Assembly (NCBI RefSeq): GCF_011605345.1 | Contig: NZ_JAAOXM010000001.1 | Location: 62,001-126,000 of the forward strand | Direction: 5' to 3' | DNA length: 64,000 nucleotides | From: Burkholderia sp. D-99 | GTDB taxonomy: Bacteria > Pseudomonadota > Gammaproteobacteria > Burkholderiales > Burkholderiaceae | Part shown: positions 57,504 to 64,000 of the stretch, one piece after another | Layout: each line of letters opens with the position of its first letter | Numbering within the stretch: the first letter of the stretch is position 1 | Notes under the pieces: model-generated | What the model was told of the DNA's origin: nothing | The model's database searches: none | The model's input: the letters and a program-made list of their open reading frames with translations, nothing else | Program-made: the position numbers and the translations under genes

Positions 57504-57959
57504 ATGAGCGCACCCGAACCCGATCTGTGGTTCTCGTTCGTCCGCGCGCACCGGACGATGATTCGCGAGATCGAGCGCCGCCTCGCGGCTGCCGGCCTTC
57601 CCGCCTATGCGTGGTACGACGCGTTGTGGGGGCTCGAAAGCGGGCCCGACGGCACGCGCCGCATGCACGAACTGGCCGATGTGCTCGCGATCGAGCGTTA
57701 CAACCTGACGCGGCTCGTCGACCGGCTCGAACAGGAAGGGCTCGTCATGCGCGCGCGGTCGGCCGACGACGGTCGCGCCGCGTTTGCGAGCATCACCGAC
57801 AAGGGGCGCACGCTGCGCAAGAAGATGTGGAAGGTGTACCAGTCGACGGTCGCGGAACTCTTTCTCGACCAGTTCACCGGCAAGGAGCAGGCGGCGATGG
57901 CCGCCGCGCTCGATCGCGCGACGGCCGTGGCGCGCGACGCGACCGCCGACGCGAAGTAA
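57504..57959 (+). CDS. MarR family transcriptional regulator
   Basis: A 151-residue winged-helix repressor. The DNA-binding region is about 50-100 (MHELADVLAIERYNLTRLVD, EGLVMRARSADDGRAAFASI), with the DGR wing typical of MarR. Helices at both ends form the dimer interface. AAAGGA precedes the ATG. It faces the E1 gene across two palindromes and is convergent with the headless E1 paralogue. Confidence 0.9.
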   Translation: MSAPEPDLWFSFVRAHRTMIREIERRLAAAGLPAYAWYDALWGLESGPDGTRRMHELADVLAIERYNLTRLVDRLEQEGLVMRARSADDGRAAFASITDKGRTLRKKMWKVYQSTVAELFLDQFTGKEQAAMAAALDRATAVARDATADAK

Positions 57960-57977
57960 CGGCAGCCGGCGCGCGCA

Positions 57978-59096
57978 TCAGCCGCGCGCATAACGGTGCA
58001 TCGCATGCGCGGCCCAGTCGGCCGGCACGCAGCCGTCGTCGGCCAGCAGGCGAAGCGCGACCGCGGCGATCCAGCGCGCATTCGGCGCGCGTGTGCCGGC
58101 GCCCGGGCCGGCCGAGTCCGCACCGAGCGCCGCGAAGCGGGCCGGGACAAATGCGCCGATCTGCGCGGCGACGTGCCGCGCATAGCCCGTCACCGCGAGC
58201 ACCGGCGTGCGGCTGTCGCCGATGCATCGGCGCACATGCGCGATCTGCGGCTTGTCGTGCGGGTGCAGCAGGTTCCACCGGTCGGCCGCGTGACCGTCGC
58301 GGGCGAGCTGCGTGTAGCTCGGGCAGCTCCAGATCGTCGAATCGACGCGCCATTCGTCGTGCAGCAGATCGGCCGCCTCCTTCACCTGCGCGAGCGTGCT
58401 GCCCGCGCCGCACAGCCGGATTCGGGCGGCCGCGCCGGCCGCCGCGCGCCGGCCGGCCCGCACCATGCCGCTGAACGCATCGCGGGCCGCCGTGGCCGAT
58501 AGCGGCTTCGCATCGGGCACGGGGTCGTCGTGGCTCGCGAGGTAGCAGAATCCCGGCTGGCCGGCGACATAAAGCGTGCGCAGCGCGTGGCGCAGGATCG
58601 CGATCGCCTCATGGCCCGATGCCGGATCGTACGGCGTGCACGCGGGGTTCGCGGCCAGCCAGTGCGGGACGTCGGGCGTCACGCCTTTCGGCCAGGACGA
58701 AGCGACCGTTTCGGCATCGTTCACGAAGATCCCGCGATCGACGGTTTCGATCGACGCCAGCCGCAGCCGGTCGGTCGCGCGCGCATGCAGCAGGTACAGC
58801 AGCGGCTGCTCGAACCGCTTGCGCGCATCGAGAAACCGCAGCGGCCATGCGCTGATGCGGCGATGTGCACCCGCGTCTGCACAGGGCTCACGCGTATCGG
58901 CTCGCACGATCCATACGCGTTCCGCTGTTGCCGCATCGCGTTCGAGGCAATCGGCGGCCGCGCGCATCGCGTCGAGCGGCGATATCGCACGGCCGCGCGG
59001 TGCGAGCCGCTGCGTCAGCAGCCTTTCGAGGCAGGCCGCCGCGGCGCGGCGGGTGTCGGGCGTCCGCACGGGCGGACCGGATCGCGCAGTCTGCAT
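57978..59096 (-). CDS. Headless paralogue of AceE-type E1 (transketolase pyrimidine and C-terminal domains only)
   Basis: A 372-residue protein that aligns with the last part of the E1 at 54641. NPACTPYDPASGHEAIAILR matches its NCVSYDPTYAYELAVIVR, and ARDGHAADRWNLLHP (R273 in RWNLLHP) matches RRDGLAAERWNLLHP. The N-terminal TPP-diphosphate domain with the GDG...NCN motif is missing, and the LGTDGFGRSDTR segment is degenerate (LGADSAGPGAGTR). It therefore cannot be a normal E1. It may regulate or titrate the full enzyme, or be decaying, although the frame is intact with a strong AAGGAGG start site. It is divergent from a GST across related operators. Confidence 0.65.
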   Translation of the reverse strand: MQTARSGPPVRTPDTRRAAAACLERLLTQRLAPRGRAISPLDAMRAAADCLERDAATAERVWIVRADTREPCADAGAHRRISAWPLRFLDARKRFEQPLLYLLHARATDRLRLASIETVDRGIFVNDAETVASSWPKGVTPDVPHWLAANPACTPYDPASGHEAIAILRHALRTLYVAGQPGFCYLASHDDPVPDAKPLSATAARDAFSGMVRAGRRAAAGAAARIRLCGAGSTLAQVKEAADLLHDEWRVDSTIWSCPSYTQLARDGHAADRWNLLHPHDKPQIAHVRRCIGDSRTPVLAVTGYARHVAAQIGAFVPARFAALGADSAGPGAGTRAPNARWIAAVALRLLADDGCVPADWAAHAMHRYARG

Positions 59097-59146
59097 GTCC
59101 CTCCTTCTGGTATTGGCATGTCGCCGGGGCGTCGGTTCCGGCATAG

Positions 59147-59177
59147 GATTGCAATTGCAACGATTGTAGTTGCAACA
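59147..59177. promoter_or_regulatory. Tandem TTGCAA-type sites upstream of gst
   Basis: GATTGCAATTGCAACG (59147-59162) and GATTGTAGTTGCAACA (59162-59177) overlap by one base. They match the MarR-region palindromes at 57418 and 57467. They lie between the headless E1 paralogue and the GST and may repress both. Confidence 0.55.
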
Positions 59178-59200
59178 ATAACCGAATGACAAGGACCGAC

Positions 59201-59848
59201 ATGACCTCGACGCATTCCCTCACGTTCTATACGGCCGATACGCCGAACGGGCACAAGATCGCGATCTACCTGGAGGAGGCCGGGCTCGCGCATGACCGCG
59301 TGCACGTGAACCTGTCCGCCGGCGAGCAGCGCAGCCCGGCGTTTCTCGCGATCAACCCGAACGGCAAGATCCCGGCCATCGTCGACCACGACACCGGGCT
59401 GGCCGTGTTCGAATCCGGCGCGATCCTCGGCTATCTCGCTACGAAGACGGGCTTTCTGCAGCCCGAAACGCTGGCCGAGCGCACGGCGGTGCAGCAATGG
59501 CTGCACTTCCAGATCGGCGGGATCGGGCCGATGCTCGGCCAGCTCTGGTGGTTCCTGCATGCATCGAAGACGGTCAATGCGCAAGCGCTCGAGCGTTACC
59601 GGAACGAAGTGCGGCGCCTCTACGGGGTCGTGAACGGCCGATTGGCGGAATCGGCGTATCTCGCGTCGTCGCGGTACTCGATCGCCGACATCGCCGCGTT
59701 CCCGTGGCTGCGCGCGGCGGCCGAACTCGAGCTCGACCTTGCCGGCTACCCGCACGTCGAGCGCTGGCTCGCCGGCATCGAGGCGCGGCAAGCCGTTCAG
59801 CGGGGCCTGATTGCATGCCGCGCGCCGGCGGCGGAGAACGCGCACTGA
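59201..59848 (+). CDS. Glutathione S-transferase, YfcG/Nu-class-like
   Basis: A 215-residue GST. The thioredoxin-like N-terminal domain has DTPNGHKIAIYLEEAGL and NPNGKIPAIVDHD followed by FESGAILGYLA. The helical C-terminal domain has GPMLGQLWWF and YSIADIAAFPWL. The TPNGHK and GPMLGQ text is characteristic of YfcG/YghU, which act as glutathione-dependent disulfide reductases. AAGGA lies just before the chosen ATG, favoured over one at 59186. Confidence 0.9.
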   Translation: MTSTHSLTFYTADTPNGHKIAIYLEEAGLAHDRVHVNLSAGEQRSPAFLAINPNGKIPAIVDHDTGLAVFESGAILGYLATKTGFLQPETLAERTAVQQWLHFQIGGIGPMLGQLWWFLHASKTVNAQALERYRNEVRRLYGVVNGRLAESAYLASSRYSIADIAAFPWLRAAAELELDLAGYPHVERWLAGIEARQAVQRGLIACRAPAAENAH

Positions 59849-59857
59849 CATCACATC

Positions 59858-59883
59858 GCCCGCGCCGGACGGATGGCGCGGGC
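59858..59883. terminator. GC-rich hairpin after gst
   Basis: A 9-bp stem GCCCGCGCC / GGCGCGGGC with an 8-base loop begins 10 bp after the gst stop. No T-tract follows. Confidence 0.45.
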
Positions 59884-60050
59884 GTCGGCCGCCGGCCTGC
59901 CGGGAAACATCGTTCTCCTTCGTCGTAAACGTCTCGAATGCGTGATATTTGCGCCGCGCGATCCGGTTTAGAGTGGCCGCGAATCGATGACGATGTGTCG
60001 TACCGCCGCAGTCCCGGGCCGTACAGATGCACCAGAGGAGTGGGAGACAA

Positions 60051-61565
60051 ATGAGTGAAGGCAGGATTACGCAGGTCGAGTCGTTCGGTTTCGAGCGCAT
60101 TCCCGATGCATCGCGCTATGCGCGGCCGATCGACCTGTTCAGGTTGCTGTTCGGCGGTTGCAATACGTTTTCCACCTCGGTGCTCGGCAGCTTTCCCGTG
60201 CTGGTCGGGCTGTCGTTCAAGGCGGGAGTCTGCGCGATCGTGCTCGGCGTGCTCGCCGGCACCTGCATCCTCGCGCCGATGAGCCTGTTCGGCCCGCGCA
60301 ACGGCACGAGCGACCCCGTGTCGTCCGGCGCGCATTTCGGCATTCACGGCCGGATCGTCGGCTCGTTCCTCGCGCTGCTTACTTCGATCGCGTTCTTCTC
60401 GCTCGCGGTATGGAGCTCGGGCGATGCGCTCGTCGGCGGCGCGCACAACATGGTCGGCGTACCGGTCAACGGCTTCACGCTCGGTGCGGCGTACATGGTG
60501 TTCGCGGTGCTCGTGCTGATCGTCTGCATCTACGGCTTCCGCTTCATGCTGTGGGTCAACAAGATCGCCGTGTGGGCCGCGAGCGTGCTGTTCGTCGCGG
60601 GCCTGTTCGCGTTCGCGGGCCTGTTCGACACGAATTACGCCGGCACGGTGCAGCAGGGCAGCGCGGGCTTCTGGGCCGCGTTCGTCGGCGCGGTGCTGGT
60701 TGCGCTGAGCAACCCGGTGTCGTTCGCGTCGACACTCGGCGACTGGGCACGCTACATCCCGCAGCGCACGCCGAAGCATCGCGTGATGGGCGCCGTGTTC
60801 GCCGCGCAGATCGCGACCTTCGTGCCGTTCTTCTTCGGCCTCGCGACCGCGACGATCATCGCGACGCAGGCGCCCGCATTCATTGCGTCGAACGACTACG
60901 TCGGCGGCCTGCTCGCGATCTCGCCGCGCTGGTTCCTGCTGCCGATGTGCCTGATCGCGATCATCGGCGGGATGTCGACCGGCACGACCGCGCTGTACGG
61001 CACCGGCCTCGACGTGTCGAGCATGTTCCCGCGCCTCCTGAATCGCGTGCGTGCGACGCTGCTGATCGGCACGATTGCGATCGCGTTCATCTTCGTGGGC
61101 CGCTTCTGGTTCAACCTCGTCGAAAGCGTCGCGACGTTCTCGACGCTGATCGATACGTTCAGCTGCCCGTGGATGGCGATCATGGTGATCGGCTACGTGA
61201 CGCGGCGCGGCTACTATCTCGCCGACGACCTGCAGGTGTTCAACCGCGGGCTGCACGGTGGCCATTACTGGTTCACGCATGGCTGGAACGTGCGCGCGAT
61301 GGGCGCGTGGCTGCCGGCCGCGTTCGTCGGGTTGTCGTTCGTGAACCTGCCGGGGCAGTTCGTCGGGCCGCTCGGCAACCTCGCGGGCGGGCTCGACCTG
61401 AGCGTGCCGGTGTCGCTGGCGGTCGGCGGCGTGCTGTATTTCGTGCTGCTGACGCTGTATCCGGAACCGGACGGCGTGTACGGCCCGCACGGGCGCCGCT
61501 TCGTGCGCGGCGGTGGGCAGGCGGCACGCGGTAACGGTGCGCCGGCGATCCAGCCGAGGGGATAA
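60051..61565 (+). CDS. NCS1 family purine/cytosine-type permease
   Basis: Inner-membrane nucleobase:cation symporter of the NCS1 family, 504 residues with about 12 helices. The start region (FGFERIPDASRYARPIDLFR, FGGCNTFSTSVLGSF) and the DWARYIPQRTPKHRVM loop are typical of CodB-like permeases. GAGGAG and GGGAG precede the ATG. The neighbouring genes do not identify the substrate. Confidence 0.88.
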   Translation: MSEGRITQVESFGFERIPDASRYARPIDLFRLLFGGCNTFSTSVLGSFPVLVGLSFKAGVCAIVLGVLAGTCILAPMSLFGPRNGTSDPVSSGAHFGIHGRIVGSFLALLTSIAFFSLAVWSSGDALVGGAHNMVGVPVNGFTLGAAYMVFAVLVLIVCIYGFRFMLWVNKIAVWAASVLFVAGLFAFAGLFDTNYAGTVQQGSAGFWAAFVGAVLVALSNPVSFASTLGDWARYIPQRTPKHRVMGAVFAAQIATFVPFFFGLATATIIATQAPAFIASNDYVGGLLAISPRWFLLPMCLIAIIGGMSTGTTALYGTGLDVSSMFPRLLNRVRATLLIGTIAIAFIFVGRFWFNLVESVATFSTLIDTFSCPWMAIMVIGYVTRRGYYLADDLQVFNRGLHGGHYWFTHGWNVRAMGAWLPAAFVGLSFVNLPGQFVGPLGNLAGGLDLSVPVSLAVGGVLYFVLLTLYPEPDGVYGPHGRRFVRGGGQAARGNGAPAIQPRG

Positions 61566-61696
61566 GAGCGGCGCGCGGTATGTCGCTGCGCAAATGACGA
61601 TGCCGCCGCGCGGGAGAGCCGCTGGCGGCATTGCCGCTTCCGGGTGTGTGATCGCCAGAGGGGGACGCCTGATCTTCCACGTGCCGCCCCCTCAAA

Positions 61697-61723
61697 CGAA
61701 AACGCCTGCCGGGTTGGCAGGCG
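61697..61723 (-). terminator. Rho-independent terminator of the VOC-SDR operon
   Basis: On the minus strand an 8-bp stem CGCCTGCC / GGCAGGCG with a 5-base loop is followed by TTTTCGTTT, 20 bp after the SDR stop codon. It is the clearest intrinsic terminator in the window. Confidence 0.75.
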
Positions 61724-61743
61724 CGCGTCGACTTCGATGCGTG

Positions 61744-62499
61744 TCAGTGGAATGTGCTGCCCGCCAGCATCCCGCCGTCAACGATGAATTCCGACCCCGT
61801 GCAGTACGCGGATTCGTCGGACGCGAGGAACAGCACGAGACTGGCGACTTCGTCGGGCTTGCCGATGCGCGCGATCGGCAGGCCGCTGTAGATCGACGAC
61901 GGATCGAAATCCGCGAACTCGGGCGGGCGCGCCATCACGGTATCGATGCCGCCCGGGTGCACCGAGTTCACGCGAATGCCGTAGCGGCCGAATTCGAGTG
62001 CGGCGGCCTTCGTCATCCCGCGCACCGCGAACTTGCTCGACACGTACGCGCTGCCGCCCGCGACGCCTTCCATCCCGGCCGTCGACGATACGTTGACGAT
62101 CGAGCCGCCGCCGGCTTCCTTCAGCGCGGCCACTGCCGACTTCATGCCGAGCCAGCAGCCGACCTGGTTCACGTCGATCACCTTGCGATAGTCGTCGAGC
62201 GAACACGCTTCGATCGGCACGAGCTTCAGGATTGCCGCGTTGTTCACGAGGATGTCGAGCCGGCCGAACTGCGCGAGCGTTGCATCGACGGCAGCTTGCC
62301 AGTCGGCTTCGCTTGTCACGTCGAGGTGCTGGAATCGTGCGGCGTCGCCGAGTTCGGCGGCGACGCGCCGGCCGGCGTCGTCCAGCACGTCGGCGATCAC
62401 CACGCGTGCGCCTTCGGCGACGAACCGTCGCGCTTCCGCTTCGCCCTGGCCGCGGGCACCGCCCGTGATCAGTGCCACCTTGCCTTCGAGTCGTTTCAT
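61744..62499 (-). CDS. SDR family oxidoreductase
   Basis: A 251-residue classical short-chain dehydrogenase, unrelated in detail to the one at 47197. The cofactor motif is TGGARGQG (9-16), then NNAA, the serine in VSSTAG and the YVSSK catalytic pair. The end CTGSEFIVDGGMLAGSTFH is typical of hydroxysteroid/cyclohexanol-type SDRs. AAGGAG lies about 9 bp before the ATG. It follows the VOC gene by 39 bp in one operon. Confidence 0.9.
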   Translation of the reverse strand: MKRLEGKVALITGGARGQGEAEARRFVAEGARVVIADVLDDAGRRVAAELGDAARFQHLDVTSEADWQAAVDATLAQFGRLDILVNNAAILKLVPIEACSLDDYRKVIDVNQVGCWLGMKSAVAALKEAGGGSIVNVSSTAGMEGVAGGSAYVSSKFAVRGMTKAAALEFGRYGIRVNSVHPGGIDTVMARPPEFADFDPSSIYSGLPIARIGKPDEVASLVLFLASDESAYCTGSEFIVDGGMLAGSTFH

Positions 62500-62538
62500 G
62501 CTGCTTGCTCCTTTAGTGAGAGGGGCGCGCACGGCCGC

Positions 62539-63075
62539 TCACGCGGAGAGGGCCGCCGCGTCGATGATGCGAAGCGGATCGGCGCCGTCCCATGCGCGGG
62601 CTTCGGCGATGCCGTGCGCGATCATGTCGCGCATGCCGGCGCCCTCGATGACTTCGACGCGCACGCCGGGATCGTCGATGTCGTCGAGATACGCGACGCG
62701 TGTGGCCGGGTTGCGCGCTTCGAATACGACACGCAGGCCGCGAGCCGTAAGCTGCGCGAGCGCGGCATCGAGATCGTCGACGACCCACGCGACGTGATGC
62801 AGCCCGACGAGCGGTTGCCCATGCACGTCGCGGTACGGCGACGACGTGTCGTTCGTCACGTGAATCAGTTCGATCTGCAGATCGCCGCGATACGCGAGCC
62901 CGACGTCCATCGTGACCGTCACCGGTTCGCCGAGATGATGGCCATCGAGGCGCACGTTGCGGAATACGGTCCACGGGCCGACGTCGTGGCGTTCGCGCCA
63001 GCGCGCGATGCTGCGGTCGAGATCGGCGACGACGTAGCCGATCTGGTCGATGGGGCCGAGGACTGGGTCGTTCAT
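62539..63075 (-). CDS. VOC family (glyoxalase-like) protein
   Basis: A 178-residue protein with a single vicinal-oxygen-chelate domain of two beta-alpha-beta modules (about 6-150). DQIGYVVADLDRSIARWRE, the LQIELIHVTND strand and GLHHVAWVVDDLDAALAQL carry the usual His and Glu metal ligands. It most resembles methylmalonyl-CoA epimerase/glyoxalase_4-like proteins. GGAG precedes the ATG. The activity is unknown; the linked SDR and LysR suggest a small catabolic unit. Confidence 0.82.
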   Translation of the reverse strand: MNDPVLGPIDQIGYVVADLDRSIARWRERHDVGPWTVFRNVRLDGHHLGEPVTVTMDVGLAYRGDLQIELIHVTNDTSSPYRDVHGQPLVGLHHVAWVVDDLDAALAQLTARGLRVVFEARNPATRVAYLDDIDDPGVRVEVIEGAGMRDMIAHGIAEARAWDGADPLRIIDAAALSA

Positions 63076-63273
63076 GGCGTCTCCGTGGCGGACGCACGTG
63101 TGCGCGCCGCGCGTTGAATGACGGCCATGATCGCAACAAAGCGTGCGCTTCGTGCCATCCAAACGGATGAGTACGCACGCTTCTTTTTGGCGTGACGGGT
63201 GGGCGCGCGTGGCCGCGACGATGCAGGTGCGTGAAGCGGAAAGGAAAGGGCGCGCCGCCAGGCGAGCCGCGCG

Positions 63274-64000
63274 TTACCGCGTGTTCGGCGCCTTGACCGT
63301 GAGCCGGCACACGGTCGCGAGCGCGAGCAGGTTCGGGTCGCGCTCGCGCCGGTGCAGGAAACTCAGGCCGATCGTCTGGCGGATCGTGGGCCCGGCGAGC
63401 GGCACGAGCGCGATCTTGTGCGCGAACAGGTCGCGCACGCGGCCGGGCAGCAGCGAGCAGCCGATGCCGCCTGACACGAGGTTGATCAGCGAGAAGATGT
63501 CGCCCACCCGCATCACCACGTTCGGCGTGACGCCGGCCGCGCGAAACGCTTCCGTGAAGCCGTGATGCGTCGCGAAGCCTTCGCCGAGCGATACGAACGG
63601 TGCGTCGCCGCACGTGTGAAGATCGATGGCGTCGTGCCGCGCGTACGGCGAGTCGATCGGCGCGGCGAAGAACATCTCGTCCTCGAACAGCGCGATCGAT
63701 TCGATCTCGGCGTCCGGTTCGGGCAGCGCCATCAGCGTCGCGTCGATCGCGCCCTGGCGGAGCTTGTCGAGCAGGTCGGCGTTCGAGCCGAGCACGAGCT
63801 CGGCCTGCAGCTCGGGGCGGCGCTCCTTCAACGCGATCACGACTTCGGGCACGGTGCGGATCGTCAGCGAGTAGAGCGAACCGATCTTCAACTGGCCGGC
63901 GCCGTAGCCGGCCGCCTCGCGCGTCGAGCGGATCCCGTCCGTCATCGTCTTGAGCACTTCGCCCGCGACCTCGGCGAGCACCTGCGCGGCGTCGGTCGGA
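63274..64000 (-). CDS. LysR family transcriptional regulator (N terminus beyond window)
   Basis: Partial gene: the reading frame stays open to the window edge, so the helix-turn-helix is outside. The visible 242 residues are the linker helix end (TDAAQVLAEVAGEVLKTM) and the substrate-binding domain (LKIGSLYSLTIRTVPEVVIA, then GIGCSLLPGRV). It lies upstream of and in the same direction as the VOC-SDR genes, 198 bp away, so it may regulate them. That 198-bp gap shows no other clear feature. Confidence 0.88.
   Translation of the reverse strand, partial: PTDAAQVLAEVAGEVLKTMTDGIRSTREAAGYGAGQLKIGSLYSLTIRTVPEVVIALKERRPELQAELVLGSNADLLDKLRQGAIDATLMALPEPDAEIESIALFEDEMFFAAPIDSPYARHDAIDLHTCGDAPFVSLGEGFATHHGFTEAFRAAGVTPNVVMRVGDIFSLINLVSGGIGCSLLPGRVRDLFAHKIALVPLAGPTIRQTIGLSFLHRRERDPNLLALATVCRLTVKAPNTR

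Noticed and set aside
57978-59096. Headless E1 paralogue as a simple pseudogene
   Set aside because: The frame is intact over 372 codons with a strong ribosome-binding site and a divergent promoter carrying operators, so decay is not the default reading.

Overview
The window is GC-rich, with the codon bias and gene content of Burkholderia, probably the B. cepacia complex. DUF3331, a complete T6SS with TagJ, a SoxR-linked RND pump and many LysR/TetR/MarR regulators all fit. No rRNA, tRNA, CRISPR array, IS element or integrase was seen. Assignments rest on motifs and remembered family features, not on searches.

Layout. (1) 1-5021: a PiT phosphate transporter behind a Pho-box-like promoter, then a fused-permease NitT/TauT-type ABC transporter with its ATPase. 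(2) 5024-38876: one large type VI secretion locus. A leftward operon (TagK-like, tagJ, tssE, tssF, tssG, tssA) and a rightward operon (clpV, tssB, tssC, hcp, tssJ, tssK, tssL, tssM) diverge from an AT-rich 0.5 kb region. The rightward operon continues into a second DotU-OmpA protein, a second TssF, VgrG, a probable DUF4123 adaptor, a 1063-residue VasX/BTH_I2691-like effector with a DUF6708-type membrane immunity candidate, a tandem N-terminally truncated copy of that effector with its own diverged immunity candidate, a PAAR protein and an unknown membrane protein. All 13 core tss genes are present.

(3) 39061-43608: RpiR regulator, gamma-glutamyltransferase and a dicarboxylate/glutamate symporter, a plausible glutamyl-peptide scavenging unit. 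(4) 43626-48015: DUF3331, NDH-2 with a divergent TetR across a perfect palindrome, then LysR and SDR. (5) 48013-54518: SoxR facing a 19-bp-spacer promoter and a tripartite RND efflux operon. (6) 54641-59848: a stand-alone AceE-type E1, a MarR regulator, a shortened paralogue of the E1 without its TPP-binding domain, and a YfcG-like GST, joined by repeated TTGCAATTGCAA-type operators. (7) 60051-64000: NCS1 permease, then a leftward LysR (cut by the window edge), VOC and SDR group.

The most interesting part is 30887-37901. A 1,424-bp near-identical repeat joins a full-length T6SS effector to a headless 'orphan' copy downstream. The two copies diverge at a predicted membrane segment, and their immunity candidates diverge mainly in their own membrane segments. 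This resembles the orphan toxin/immunity cassettes of CDI and Rhs systems, here in a pore-former-like T6SS effector family. Secondary leads are the duplicated TssF and TssL within one T6SS locus, and the headless E1 paralogue under a shared MarR-type operator.
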